Source: Bacillota bacterium (GTDB taxonomy: Bacteria; Bacillota; Clostridia; Christensenellales; Aristaeellaceae). From it: a DNA stretch of 64,000 bases. The notes beneath the pieces are model-generated. The model saw only the letters and a program-made list of their open reading frames with translations. It ran no database searches and was not told the origin of the DNA. The stretch is taken from the NCBI GenBank assembly GCA_023459275.1, contig JAEWVC010000034.1, forward strand, positions 1 through 64,000, read 5' to 3'. This document shows, one piece after another, positions 34,697 through 43,677 of the stretch (position 1 is the stretch's first letter; each line of letters begins with the position of its first letter). A program made the position numbers and the translations under genes.

Positions 34697-36166
34697 ATGC
34701 ATCGCCGGAACAGGATGCCCAAACAGTTCTGTGCATGGCTGTGCATTCTTTTTCTTTTTCTGGCGCCGGTGCTCCCCGCCCTGGCCCAGGACGCGAAGCC
34801 GGCCTCGGACGCCAACCCCTACGACTCCGCCCACCCCGAGGACCTGCAGGAGGATCAGCTGGCGGCCAGCTCCGCCATCCTTATCGAAGCCAACAGCGGC
34901 GACGTTATTTTTGAGAAAAACGCGGACACACTGATGTATCCCGCCTCCACCACCAAGATCATGACGGCGCTGCTGGGCCTGACCATCGGCAAAACGAACA
35001 ATATGATGGACGATGTGATCACCATCACGGATGAAGATCTCAACCTGCCGGCGGACGACCCTTCGCTCATTCCCCTGGCCGCCGGGGAAACCATCCGGTT
35101 TGAGGACCTGCTGTACGCCACCATGATCAAGTCCGGCAACGAGGGCGCCAACGCCATCGCCAGGACCATTTCGGGTTCCGTGCCGGATTTCGTGGACCTG
35201 ATGAACCAGACCGCCCAGATGCTGGGCTGCACCGCCACCCATTTTGCCAATCCCCATGGCCTGCATGACGAAAGCCATTACACCACCGCCCGGGACATGG
35301 CCCGCATCGCCAAGGCGGCCATGGACAACAGCACCTTCCGGCAAATTGTGGCCACCACCTCCTACGCCCTCCCCCGCAGCAACCTGACAAAGGCGAGAAC
35401 GGTAAGCAATACAAAAAACAAGCTGATGGTGCAGGGCGAAAACAACAGCTACTATTACTCCTACACCAACGGCATCAAGACGGGCTACACCGATCCGGCA
35501 GGCTACTGCTATGTGGGTTCCGCCACTAAGGACGGCGTTTCCCTGATCTCGGTGGTCTTCCATTCCAGCAATGCGGGCCAATGGACGGATACGAAAAAGC
35601 TGATGGAGTACGGTTTTTCACAGTATGTCAGCGTAACGCCCGTGGAACTGTACGATATGAACCCTATCGCCCTGGAAACCACAGGTTTTTCAGTGGACGA
35701 TCCAAACATGGGCCGCCTCCCCCTGTCCTTGAAGCCCATGGACGAGTCAGCCACGGCGGCCATTGTGGCCACCAAATCCCAGGTGGAGTCCATGGCAAGA
35801 AACCTGCAGCAGTTGGTGATCATTGAGTATACCCGTGATTTTGCGGCGCCTATTTCCGCCGGGGAACAGATGGGCACGCTGACCTATTTCCCTGCCGACG
35901 GCAGCGAGCCGGTGGAATACGCCCTAATCGCCATGCGCTCCATCGCCCAGCGGGAGAATGCGCCCAAATCTATTCAGGAAATCACCAAAGAAACTTACGA
36001 TGACCCCAATCCTCTGCCCCGTTTTTCGTTGGAGTTTGTGTTCATTGGGCTGCTGCCCATCGCGGGACTGTATTTGGTGATCCGCGTGCTGCGCCGCCTT
36101 TTCAAGAGACGGACGGGCCGCGGCGATATGAATATCCCCAAGCGCACCAGCAGGCGGTACAACTAG
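34697..36166 (+). CDS. D-alanyl-D-alanine carboxypeptidase (DacF/DacA type, S11)
   Basis: 489 residues with GGGAGG upstream. The signal peptide ends at ALAQD. The penicillin-binding catalytic triad is clear: S-x-x-K in PASTTKIM (about residue 89), S-x-N in IKSGNEGAN and K-T-G in GIKTGYTDPAGYC. A PBP5-type C-terminal domain and a membrane helix (FIGLLPIAGLYLVIRVLRRL) with a basic tail follow, so it is anchored at the outer face of the membrane. It trims the terminal D-Ala of peptidoglycan stem peptides. Confidence 0.92.
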   Translation: MHRRNRMPKQFCAWLCILFLFLAPVLPALAQDAKPASDANPYDSAHPEDLQEDQLAASSAILIEANSGDVIFEKNADTLMYPASTTKIMTALLGLTIGKTNNMMDDVITITDEDLNLPADDPSLIPLAAGETIRFEDLLYATMIKSGNEGANAIARTISGSVPDFVDLMNQTAQMLGCTATHFANPHGLHDESHYTTARDMARIAKAAMDNSTFRQIVATTSYALPRSNLTKARTVSNTKNKLMVQGENNSYYYSYTNGIKTGYTDPAGYCYVGSATKDGVSLISVVFHSSNAGQWTDTKKLMEYGFSQYVSVTPVELYDMNPIALETTGFSVDDPNMGRLPLSLKPMDESATAAIVATKSQVESMARNLQQLVIIEYTRDFAAPISAGEQMGTLTYFPADGSEPVEYALIAMRSIAQRENAPKSIQEITKETYDDPNPLPRFSLEFVFIGLLPIAGLYLVIRVLRRLFKRRTGRGDMNIPKRTSRRYN

Positions 36167-36339
36167 GCCTCGTACAAAAAAATCATTTTGGGGAAATTTC
36201 AAAGTTGTTTTCCGCGCAGCAAAACGAAGGGCCGCAGGATAGCGCCGCTATTTCAAGGCCGGCATACCGTTGGGCGGAAACGCCCGGCAGAAGATCAATA
36301 TATTTGCGGCACAGGCCTTCAGCCCCGCCGCATAGCACA

Positions 36340-36376
36340 GGGCTGCCGTGCCGGATGTTTTCCGGCGCGGCAGCCC
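36340..36376. terminator. Large bidirectional hairpin between convergent genes
   Basis: Near-perfect stem GGGCTGCCGTGCCGG / CCGGCGCGGCAGCCC with a short T-rich loop, between the carboxypeptidase (+) and CapA-like (-) genes. No other feature is seen in 36167-36404. Confidence 0.65.
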
Positions 36377-36404
36377 TGAGATGCTTTGCTTGCGCAAAGG
36401 CCGC

Positions 36405-37775
36405 CTATTCTTCGGCGCCGGCCGGCCTGGCCGGGGAATCGGCGAGCTGCGCATCAATGCGTTCACGAGCCCTGCCCATCACACTTTGCTGCTTGTCGTC
36501 CATGCCGTCGGGCGGGGCTTGGTCGCTGGCCGTTACGCGGTAATTGTACCGGCCGTCCTCCCTGTACCGCCAGATATAGGTGGGCGTGTACCGCACCCGG
36601 TCAAAGGCGACGATGCCGCTGTCCTGATCGTAGGAGATCGTCAAATGCAGCAGCATGCCAGCGATATTGGCGGATTCCCTGGAACCTGTGAGCAGCGCGC
36701 CCAGAGAGTAGCATACCAGGGTAGGCCGCTTTGTGCCGTCCGCCCTGTTTCCCGTCAAATACACAATGGGAAGTACCACCTCGTTGTGGGCGCCCAGGAG
36801 GATATCTGCCCCCGCGTCGGCAATCTCCTGCGCCATTTCCTGCTGGTCCTTCGTTACCTTGCTTTGATTGTCGCTGCCCCAATGGATCAGCACAACCACT
36901 ACCTGTGCGCCCTGTGCGCGGGCTTCCGCGATATCGGCCGTCACTTGCTCCCGGCTGTAGGCAGGGAGCGCGTATGCGCAGTCCTGCTCCTTGATCACCC
37001 GCTTGCCGGCGCTGCTGATGGTATCTGTATAATGAAAGAAAACAGTCTGAACGCCGCCCAGGTCCATAAAGACGGCGCCGCTTTCCTCCTGGCTGTCCGT
37101 TACCGCGCCCACATCTGTAAATCCGGCCTTTCTGGCGGCTGTCACGGTCTCTAAAAGCCCTTCCAGCCCCAGATCCAGCAAATGCTCATGCCCCAGCGCC
37201 AGCATGTCCAGCCCGGCGGACTTCAGCCCCTCAAGGATGTCCCCCGTCACATTGACATCGCTAAGCTTTCCGCTTTCCACCATGGTGTTTTCCAAAGTGG
37301 CCAGGCATATATCCCCTTCCACCGACGGGCGTATAAGCTGAAAAATCCCGGTATAGTCGTATGTTTCGCTCTCCTGGGAATAGACGGACTTTCGGATATC
37401 CGAGCTGAAGGCGATGCTGCCCGCAGCGGTAAGTGTAAAGGTCCTGCGGTTCGGCTCCTTTGTCGCGGAGGGCGCAGGCGTGCCTGCGGGCGGAAGAGCG
37501 GTCTTTGCGTTCTCCCCGGGGGTATAAACCGGCCCCGCGGACGCCGGAACGGAGGTGGCCGCCGGTTTTGGCAGGATGGGGATATCGGACAGGGTCAGCG
37601 ACGGAAGATCCAGGGAACTGGTGATCGCGCCGGCCAGCTCCGTGGCATCGATCCTTTGATCCATCTTCCCGGCCAGCCTTGGCATGATCATGACGCTGGC
37701 ACTCACAACGGCGGCGGTCAAGAGCAGCATGAAAACCGTGCCGAAGGAAATACCACGTTTACGCTTGCCGCCCAC
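36405..37775 (-). CDS. CapA-family metallophosphatase-like surface protein
   Basis: 456 residues from a GTG with GGAGGGG upstream. An N-terminal membrane anchor at about 10-30 is followed by a Pro/Ala/Thr-rich spacer (residues 60-105) and the PGA_cap domain: TLTAAGSIAFSSDI, CLATLENTMVESG, GLDMLALGHEHLLDLGLEGL, VVVVLIHWGSD and ADILLGAHNEVVLP. CapA proteins take part in poly-gamma-glutamate or other surface polymer attachment. Here there are no capB/capC neighbours, so the polymer is unknown. The protein should face the outside. Confidence 0.83.
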   Translation of the reverse strand: MGGKRKRGISFGTVFMLLLTAAVVSASVMIMPRLAGKMDQRIDATELAGAITSSLDLPSLTLSDIPILPKPAATSVPASAGPVYTPGENAKTALPPAGTPAPSATKEPNRRTFTLTAAGSIAFSSDIRKSVYSQESETYDYTGIFQLIRPSVEGDICLATLENTMVESGKLSDVNVTGDILEGLKSAGLDMLALGHEHLLDLGLEGLLETVTAARKAGFTDVGAVTDSQEESGAVFMDLGGVQTVFFHYTDTISSAGKRVIKEQDCAYALPAYSREQVTADIAEARAQGAQVVVVLIHWGSDNQSKVTKDQQEMAQEIADAGADILLGAHNEVVLPIVYLTGNRADGTKRPTLVCYSLGALLTGSRESANIAGMLLHLTISYDQDSGIVAFDRVRYTPTYIWRYREDGRYNYRVTASDQAPPDGMDDKQQSVMGRARERIDAQLADSPARPAGAEE

Positions 37776-37804
37776 TTTCCGCCACCCCTCCTGTCTTTTG
37801 GTCG

Positions 37805-37833
37805 ATTATACCACAGATGAAACGCCATGTAAA
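37805..37833 (-). promoter_or_regulatory. Promoter of the CapA-like gene
   Basis: On the - strand, TTTACA (37833-37828), 17 bases, TATAAT (37810-37805). Confidence 0.7.
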
Positions 37834-37890
37834 AGGGAAGGCCCTCTGGCATATCAACGACCGGGCGGTGCGTTTTCTTCAAAAACACGC

Positions 37891-37921
37891 TGCCGCGCCA
37901 AAGCTTATGTTTGGCGCGGCA
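37891..37921 (-). terminator. Terminator after cas6
   Basis: Perfect 12-base stem TGCCGCGCCAAA/TTTGGCGCGGCA (37891-37902, 37910-37921), followed on the - strand by a TTTTT run a few bases on. Confidence 0.6.
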
Positions 37922-37986
37922 TCTTCGCAAGGGGGTACCTGTGCACTTTTCAGGCGGCAGACCGCCATAACTCCGTTTTCCATCGC

Positions 37987-38715
37987 CTACAAAATCAGTT
38001 CAAAGAGGCCGAACCCTTCCTCCCGCATCTCTCCCATCCCCGCGTGGTACAAAAGATTCAACAGCGCGGGCTCCCCAGAAAGCGTAAGGTTGCCAAGAGT
38101 GCTCCTGTAAAACTTGCCTTGATGGAGCACATGGGTTTCCTTGCATTTATCGCCCTTTTCCGCGGAAATGCGCAGCGACGGCAAAACCTCCTGATCAAGG
38201 TTTGCTAACGGCAGCATCTCTTTCACGCTGCTGCGCAGGCCCATCGCCATTTCCGGATCGCTGACGCCAAGGCAGCTTCGGCTATCCTTGGCTCCCGCCA
38301 TCGCCCCGCGGACGACCAGGGGACTCAGCATATGGATGCTGATGCGGTCCTCTTTGATCGTTTTTTCAAGGATTCGGGCAACGGAAGTCACCCGGATCAC
38401 ATTTCCCCCCATATCCGCTTCCTGGCCCTGCAGGGCAAGCAGCGCAAAGAAAACGTCATCAAATACGTTTTCGTCAAAAGCTGAAAAAATAACCTTGATA
38501 TAGCCGCTTTCCAGTATGATCTCCGGACCGAAGCGGCTCTTTGGCAGGTATACGGAAAAGCTGAAAAGCTGCGCCTGCACACCGCCGAAATATTGCCTGG
38601 AAAGCTGCTCCCCGCCCTGTTTTTCAAGGGCGATCCGGAACAGCCTGCTAATCCACGGTCTATAGTCTCTGGGAAGGGTATTCTTATCCAGCGAGAGGGT
38701 GATCATCATTCGCAT
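37987..38715 (-). CDS. cas6: Cas6-type CRISPR RNA endoribonuclease, solitary
   Basis: 242 residues. Two ferredoxin-like (RAMP) halves: an N-terminal MITLSLDKNTLPRDYRPWIS and the C-terminal glycine-rich loop GMGEMREEGFGLFELI that is diagnostic for Cas6. The family cuts pre-crRNA within the repeat. No other cas gene and no repeat-spacer array is present on either side in this window. It is bounded downstream by its own terminator. It could serve an array elsewhere in the genome or be a leftover of a lost locus. Confidence 0.8.
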   Translation of the reverse strand: MRMMITLSLDKNTLPRDYRPWISRLFRIALEKQGGEQLSRQYFGGVQAQLFSFSVYLPKSRFGPEIILESGYIKVIFSAFDENVFDDVFFALLALQGQEADMGGNVIRVTSVARILEKTIKEDRISIHMLSPLVVRGAMAGAKDSRSCLGVSDPEMAMGLRSSVKEMLPLANLDQEVLPSLRISAEKGDKCKETHVLHQGKFYRSTLGNLTLSGEPALLNLLYHAGMGEMREEGFGLFELIL

Positions 38716-38956
38716 AAAATATTCCTTATCTGCTATTCACTGTTTTGGCAGAGGAGACAACTTCCAAGGCGGCCAAAAAGCGCCCCTTGTTGAAGGCCCC
38801 CTTCCACGTGTGCTGCCTTATGCCGTAAACCTGTCATAGGATAACCATATATTAATAATGATTAAATATATTCAAGTGAATTTATCTATGTAACATTATA
38901 ACATAAATAATAAGAAATACTATCCTATGTTTTGTTTTTTCTTTGCCTGGCCATAC

Positions 38957-38985
38957 TTGACCGATTTTCCACGCGATGGTATCAT
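38957..38985 (+). promoter_or_regulatory. Promoter of the TIM-barrel isomerase gene
   Basis: TTGACC (38957-38962), 17 bases, TATCAT (38980-38985). The remaining part of 38716-39024 is AT-rich. It holds the inverted pair CATAGGATA (38836) and TATCCTATG (about 38922) but no gene and no CRISPR repeats. Confidence 0.6.
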
Positions 38986-39024
38986 ACAAGCAGGGAAAAA
39001 AGAGGAATTAGAGGTTTGCCGCCT

Positions 39025-39828
39025 ATGAAGATCAGCTTTTCCACCCTGAGCTGCCCCAGGTGGGGCTGGGGCGATATCACGGCCACCGCCCGCGACCTGA
39101 AATACGACGGTATCGAAATACGCGGCGTAGGCAAAGATATTTCAGCGCCCTCTGTTCCTGAGTTCGGCCCTGAAAAGATACGGGAAACTCTTCTCAGGCT
39201 GCGGGAATTGTCGCTTGCCATCCCCTGCCTGGACAGCGATTCCCTGTTGTACCAGCGGGAGAATATGGAGCGCACCGCTCTTGAAGTCAAAACGTATGTG
39301 GATCTGGCCGGCAGGCTTGGGACGCCGTATGTCCGGGTATTCGCCGCGCCGCCCGTCCCCCAGCCCATGGGGCCCGTAGATGAAGGGCTTGTCAGGGAGC
39401 AGGCGTCGGGGCTGGCGGCTTATGCCGCGCAAAAGAACGTCACGCTGCTGCTCGAAACCCACGGAATCTGGGCGGACAGCCAAAAGCTCGCCCGGCTGAT
39501 AACGGCCATCGGCTCCCCCCATGTGGCCGTCCTGTGGGATGTGCATCATCCCTACCGGTTCATGGGCGAAAAACCGGAGGAAACCTATGACCGGCTGAAA
39601 CCCTTCATCCGGCATGTGCATATCAAGGACAGCATTTGGGAGGGCGAAAGCATCCGCTACAGGATGGCGGGCCACGGTGACCTGCCTTTGAAAACCTGCA
39701 TCAGCCTGCTTAAAAACGGCGGATATGACGGCTTTTACTCTTTGGAATGGGTCAAGCGCTGGGACACCACCCTGGAGGAGCCTGGCATTGTGCTGGCACA
39801 ATATCAAAGCTATATGAAGAGCCTTTAA
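39025..39828 (+). CDS. Sugar phosphate isomerase/epimerase (xylose-isomerase-like TIM barrel)
   Basis: 267 residues from the ATG at 39025, with AGAGG upstream. AP_endonuc_2 fold motifs: MKISFSTLSCPRWGW, KYDGIEIRGVGK, LLLETHGIWADS (metal Glu), VAVLWDVHHPYRF (Asp/His), FIRHVHIKDS (His) and DGFYSLEWVKRW (Glu). These give a full set of metal ligands. Relatives isomerise or epimerise ketoses and inositols; substrate cannot be told. It is a single-gene transcript with its own promoter, and a bidirectional terminator separates it from rplS. Confidence 0.82.
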   Translation: MKISFSTLSCPRWGWGDITATARDLKYDGIEIRGVGKDISAPSVPEFGPEKIRETLLRLRELSLAIPCLDSDSLLYQRENMERTALEVKTYVDLAGRLGTPYVRVFAAPPVPQPMGPVDEGLVREQASGLAAYAAQKNVTLLLETHGIWADSQKLARLITAIGSPHVAVLWDVHHPYRFMGEKPEETYDRLKPFIRHVHIKDSIWEGESIRYRMAGHGDLPLKTCISLLKNGGYDGFYSLEWVKRWDTTLEEPGIVLAQYQSYMKSL

Positions 39829-39852
39829 AGCACCGCCCCGTAAAAGCGCATA

Positions 39853-39884
39853 AAAAAATGGCGGCTGTCCGGCCGCCATTTTTA
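39853..39884. terminator. Bidirectional terminator between the isomerase gene and rplS
   Basis: AAAAATGGCGG/CCGCCATTTTT stem (39853-39863, 39873-39883) with T runs in both directions. Confidence 0.88.
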
Positions 39885-39912
39885 TGGTTGCTGTGTTTTT
39901 TAGCGCCTGTTA

Positions 39913-40263
39913 TCAGGTGCGGTTCGCCTCTTTGATCTTGGCGGCCTTGCCTTGAAGCCCCCTCAAATAATACAGCTTGGCCCTGCGGACCTTGCCCTTG
40001 CGGATGATTTCAATGCGGTCCACCCGGGGGGAATGCAGGGGGAACGTGCGCTCTACGCCGATGCCGTAGGACACCCGGCGGACGGTAAACGTCTCCCTTA
40101 CGCTGCCGTTGCGCTTGGCCATAACAGTCCCTTCGAACGCCTGCAGGCGCTCGCGGCTGCCCTCCACCACCTTGACCCATACGCGGACGGTGTCGCCGAT
40201 GCTGAACTTGGGCAGATCGGAACGGAGTTGCGCCCTTTCAATGGAACGGATAATTTCGCTCAT
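39913..40263 (-). CDS. rplS: 50S ribosomal protein L19
   Basis: 116 residues, the usual length. Sequence typical of bL19: FSIGDTVRVWVKVVEGSRER, then LQAFEGTVMAKRNGS, then GIGVERTFPLHSPRVDRIEI and RRAKLYYLRGLQGKAA. GGAGG lies before the ATG. L19 lies at the 30S-50S interface. It is transcribed alone from the promoter at 40349-40378; the usual trmD-rimM-rpsP neighbours are not here. Confidence 0.97.
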   Translation of the reverse strand: MSEIIRSIERAQLRSDLPKFSIGDTVRVWVKVVEGSRERLQAFEGTVMAKRNGSVRETFTVRRVSYGIGVERTFPLHSPRVDRIEIIRKGKVRRAKLYYLRGLQGKAAKIKEANRT

Positions 40264-40348
40264 GATGTGTGCCTCCTTCCCTCATAGACGTTCGTGCCCG
40301 GCCATTGCATCCTTCCGGACAGAGGACCGCCCGTTTGTCACAAAGTTG

Positions 40349-40378
40349 ATTATACCACGCCGTCCGGGGGAATGGCAA
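40349..40378 (-). promoter_or_regulatory. rplS promoter
   Basis: On the - strand, TTGCCA (40378-40373), 18 bases, TATAAT (40354-40349). Confidence 0.65.
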
Positions 40379-40422
40379 TAGGCCAAGCAGTTTTTTTGAG
40401 GAAAAAGCTGCGCATTTTCTCC

Positions 40423-40452
40423 TTGACAGCCGATTCCCATTTGTGGTAACAT
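40423..40452 (+). promoter_or_regulatory. Promoter of the tRNA Leu-Gly-Gly cluster
   Basis: TTGACA (40423-40428), 18 bases, TAACAT (40447-40452), about 80 bases before tRNA-Leu. Confidence 0.65.
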
Positions 40453-40532
40453 ACTTCGCGTGGCTGGCAGCCGGATGGCGTATTCGCCTTCCAAAGCTCT
40501 TTTCCCCGGTTCATCTGGCCGTCCTAGGTTTT

Positions 40533-40616
40533 GCGGGCGTGGCGGAATGGCAGACGCGCCAGACTTAGGATCTGGTGCCTAAAGGCGTAAGAGTTCGAGT
40601 CTCTTCGTCCGCACCA
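40533..40616 (+). tRNA. tRNA-Leu (anticodon TAG)
   Basis: Acceptor GCGGGCG/CGTCCGC, anticodon stem CCAGA/TCTGG with loop CTTAGGA, long variable arm TGCCTAAAGGCGT as in class II tRNAs, T loop TTCGAGT, encoded CCA. Confidence 0.95.
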
Positions 40617-40635
40617 ATTGATTTCTTTCGGGCGT

Positions 40636-40710
40636 GCGGTAGTAGCTCAGTGGTAGAGTGCCACCTTGCCAAGGTGGATGTCGCGAGTTCGAATCTCGTC
40701 TACCGCTCCA
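40636..40710 (+). tRNA. tRNA-Gly (anticodon GCC)
   Basis: Acceptor GCGGTAG/CTACCGC, anticodon stem CCACC/GGTGG with loop TTGCCAA, T loop TTCGAAT, discriminator T and encoded CCA. Confidence 0.95.
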
Positions 40711-40795
40711 AAGATGTTAAGGCTGGCGATGCGAACGGGTGCAATGCAGGCGGAATTACGCCGCGGCAGCGCCCGTTTTCACACCGGTCCAACCT

Positions 40796-40869
40796 GCGGG
40801 TGTAGCTCAATGGCAGAGCTCCAGCCTTCCAAGCTGGTTACGTGGGTTCGATTCCCATCACCCGCTCCA
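40796..40869 (+). tRNA. tRNA-Gly (anticodon TCC)
   Basis: Acceptor GCGGGTG/CACCCGC, anticodon stem CCAGC/GCTGG with loop CTTCCAA, T loop TTCGATT, discriminator T and encoded CCA. With the GCC tRNA it covers all glycine codons that need A, C, T or G at the third base. Confidence 0.95.
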
Positions 40870-40992
40870 CACCGGCGCAAAGCCCGCTTTGCTCCGGTGA
40901 TTTTTTGTGCCGCAGGGCAGGTTTACGGCAAGCTGGACAAAAGAAGGAAAAAAGGATACACTATCGAAAAAAGCAGCATGGGAGGGGTTTTC

Positions 40993-41439
40993 ATGTCCAG
41001 AATCGATACCGTGCGCGCCGAAATGATGGCGGCGCTGAAAAATAAGGAGAAGGAACGCAAAGACGCTCTGTCCCTGCTCCTGTCGGCGCTGAAAAACAAG
41101 GCCATCGACAAGCGGGAGGACCTTACAGCGGAAGAAGAGGACGCGGTGGTATTGAAGGAGATCCGCCAGTGCCAGGAGACCATTGACACCGCGCCCGCGG
41201 ACCGCACGGAGCTTATTGCCGAAACCAAAAAACGTATCGCCATATATCAGGAATTTGCCCCGAAACTGATGGATGAAGCGGAAATTGTACAGGCCGTAAA
41301 GGATGCGCTGGCAGAGCTGAACATCACCGCCCCTGCCGGACGGGACAAGGGGCTTTTAATGCGTGCGCTGATGCCCAAACTCAAGGGCAAGGCGGACAGC
41401 GCGCTGGTGAACAAAGTGGTCTCCAGCCTGCTGTCCTGA
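40993..41439 (+). CDS. GatB/YqeY domain protein
   Basis: 148 residues from the ATG at 40993, with GGAGGGG six bases upstream; the frame is open further up through the tRNA gene. The sequence MSRIDTVRAEMMAALKNKEK, AALKNKAIDKREDLTAEEED and APAGRDKGLLMRALMPKLKG is typical of the stand-alone YqeY family, which resembles the tRNA-binding tail of GatB. The role is not settled; a link to tRNA-dependent amidation is assumed from the fold. Position right after a tRNA cluster is suggestive. Confidence 0.9.
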   Translation: MSRIDTVRAEMMAALKNKEKERKDALSLLLSALKNKAIDKREDLTAEEEDAVVLKEIRQCQETIDTAPADRTELIAETKKRIAIYQEFAPKLMDEAEIVQAVKDALAELNITAPAGRDKGLLMRALMPKLKGKADSALVNKVVSSLLS

Positions 41440-41503
41440 CCATTTTCCATAGGCACTCGGGCATGCATAAGCCATGCCCTTTTAATGAGAAGGAGCATTG
41501 ACG

Positions 41504-42676
41504 ATGGATATCCGCCAGGAATCCCTGAAAAAGCACTATGAATGGCAGGGCAAGATCGAGGTCGTCTCCCGCGCACCCATTACGACCAGGGAAGAGCTGT
41601 CCCTGGCCTATACCCCGGGCGTGGCGGAACCCTGCCTGGAAATTCAAAAAGACTATGAAAAGTCCTTCGTCCTCACCCGCAGGCACAATCTGGTGGCCGT
41701 CATCACCGACGGCACGGCTGTGCTGGGCCTGGGGGACATCGGCCCGGAGGCCGGCATGCCGGTGATGGAGGGTAAATGCGCCCTGTTCAAAACCTTTGCG
41801 GACGTGGATGCCTTCCCCCTGTGCATCCGTTCCAAGGACGTGGATGAGCTGGTCCGCACCATCTATCTGCTTTCCGGAAGCTTCGGGGGCATCAACCTGG
41901 AGGACATCGCGGCCCCCCGGTGCTTTGAGGTGGAGCGGCGCCTGAAGGAACTGTGCGATATCCCCGTCTTCCACGATGACCAGCACGGCACCGCCATCGT
42001 GGTGGCCGCGGCGCTTTTAAACGCCTTGCGGGTGGCCGGCAAGGACATCGGCGGGGTGCGCGCGGTAGTCAGCGGCGCGGGCTCGGCGGGCATCGCCATA
42101 TCCAAGCACCTGATGAACCTGGGCCTTGCGCATCTTGTGATGGTAGACCGTTTCGGCATCATCGACGAGGGCATGGCGGAACTGAACCCCGCCCAGGCGG
42201 AAATGGCGCGTGTCACCAACCGGGAGCACGTGTGGGGCAGCTTGAAGGATGCGCTGCGGGGCGCGGATGTTTTTATCGGCGTATCGGCCCCGAACATCGC
42301 AACGCAGGAGATGATTTCCTCCATGGCGGAGGATGCCATTGTTTTTGCCATGGCCAACCCTGTGCCGGAGATTATGCCGGATCTTGCCAAGGCTGCCGGC
42401 GCCCGGGTGGTTGGCACAGGCCGCAGCGATTTTCCCAATCAGATCAACAACGTGCTTGCTTTCCCAGGCATCTTCCGCGGCGCCCTGGATTGCCGCGCCC
42501 GCGTGATCAATGAGGAAATGAAGGTGGCCGCCTCCCACGCCCTGGCCGCGCTGGTTGCCCCTGAGGAACTGACGGCGGAGTATATCTTGCCGCCCCCCCT
42601 GGACAAGCGGGTAAGCCGCGCCGTGGCCGACGCTGTGATGAAAGCCGCCAGGGAAACGGGCGCGGCAAGGAAATAG
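41504..42676 (+). CDS. NAD(P)-dependent malic enzyme
   Basis: 390 residues from the ATG at 41504; a TTG at 41498 lies too close to AAGGAG. The N-terminal malic domain has ELSLAYTPGVAEPCLEI, VITDGTAVLGLGDIGPEAG and FHDDQHGTAIVVAAALLNAL, with the metal-binding Asp pair. The Rossmann motif is VVSGAGSAGIAISKHL. Short (about 390) bacterial malic enzymes of this type decarboxylate malate to pyruvate with reduction of NAD or NADP. The enzyme is cytoplasmic and supplies pyruvate and reducing power. Confidence 0.94.
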   Translation: MDIRQESLKKHYEWQGKIEVVSRAPITTREELSLAYTPGVAEPCLEIQKDYEKSFVLTRRHNLVAVITDGTAVLGLGDIGPEAGMPVMEGKCALFKTFADVDAFPLCIRSKDVDELVRTIYLLSGSFGGINLEDIAAPRCFEVERRLKELCDIPVFHDDQHGTAIVVAAALLNALRVAGKDIGGVRAVVSGAGSAGIAISKHLMNLGLAHLVMVDRFGIIDEGMAELNPAQAEMARVTNREHVWGSLKDALRGADVFIGVSAPNIATQEMISSMAEDAIVFAMANPVPEIMPDLAKAAGARVVGTGRSDFPNQINNVLAFPGIFRGALDCRARVINEEMKVAASHALAALVAPEELTAEYILPPPLDKRVSRAVADAVMKAARETGAARK

Positions 42677-42776
42677 CGGGGATACCTCCGCCAAAGGCTG
42701 CGCCTAATGCCACCCGCAAAAGAACAAATCTCTTTGGAGTTCCGGAATATGGATGAAATGAAGGCACACCTGGAAG

Positions 42777-43631
42777 ATGGGAGGAGCCGATACGCAGACG
42801 AAGCAGTCGCAGGCACTTGACAGGATGGCGGCTTTCGGCGGGTTCCAATGCCCTGCCTGCGGCGCTCCCCTTGTTGCGATGGAGGCATGCCTGCGCTGCG
42901 AAAAGGGGCATACCTACGATGTGGCCCGCAAGGGATACGTACATCTGCATCATAAGACCGTATCGGGTTTTTATGACAAAACGCTGTTTCGCGCCAGGCG
43001 CGCCGTGTTCGAGGCCGGGTTTTACCTTCCCGTGATCCAGGCGCTTGCAGAAGTCCTTATCCCGCTTTCCCCCCGGGCGCTGCTGGACGCGGGCTGCGGG
43101 GAGGGGTATTATCTGTCCGCCCTTTCCCCCATGCTGCCGGAGACCTTCCTTGCAGGGCTTGACCTGTCCAAGGAGGCCATCCAAAGCGCCGCGGCCAGGG
43201 GCGGCCCCATGGTATACTGTGTGGGCACCCTGAACCGGCTCCCCTTCGCGGACCATACCTTTGACGCTGTCCTGAACATCCTTTCCCCCGCCAGTTACGA
43301 AAGTTTCGCAAGGGTCCTGCGCAAGGACGGGCTGCTGATCAAAATCATGCCGGGAAGCCTGTACCTGAACGAGATCAGGGAAAGGCTGGGCGCTGTAAAG
43401 CCGTATGACGACACCTTGACGCCCGCCTATCTCGCCCGGCACATGCGTGTTCTGCGCACGGAACGGCTGACCTACGCACGGCCTGTTTCCCCCGAAGAAT
43501 ATGCCTGTTTCATAGTCATGACACCCCTTACCGAAGGCATGGACCCGCGTGAGAAGGAAGCGTTGGCCTTGGCGCCTCCCAAAAGCATCACCATCGATCT
43601 CCATATGGCGGTATGCCGTCCCGCCCTATGA
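42777..43631 (+). CDS. RlmA-like 23S rRNA guanine-N1 methyltransferase
   Basis: 284 residues. The N-terminal zinc finger is QCPACGAPL...CLRCEKGHTYD (Cys-Cys-Cys-His), then GYVHLHH. The SAM-binding fold has LLDAGCGEGYYLSAL, FLAGLDLSKEAIQSAA and VLNILSP. This zinc finger plus methyltransferase architecture is that of RlmA/TlrB enzymes that modify G745 or G748 of 23S rRNA; TlrB-type members confer macrolide resistance. The start is uncertain: no strong ribosome-binding site precedes 42777. Confidence 0.83.
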   Translation: MGGADTQTKQSQALDRMAAFGGFQCPACGAPLVAMEACLRCEKGHTYDVARKGYVHLHHKTVSGFYDKTLFRARRAVFEAGFYLPVIQALAEVLIPLSPRALLDAGCGEGYYLSALSPMLPETFLAGLDLSKEAIQSAAARGGPMVYCVGTLNRLPFADHTFDAVLNILSPASYESFARVLRKDGLLIKIMPGSLYLNEIRERLGAVKPYDDTLTPAYLARHMRVLRTERLTYARPVSPEEYACFIVMTPLTEGMDPREKEALALAPPKSITIDLHMAVCRPAL

Positions 43632-43677
43632 CCCGGCATCAGGACGGCATTTAATAACAGGGAAAGCAGGCAGTGCA

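Noticed and set aside
38716..39024. CRISPR array next to cas6
   Set aside because: The stretch is AT-rich with one short inverted pair, but no repeat of 25-40 bases recurs at regular spacing on either side of cas6.
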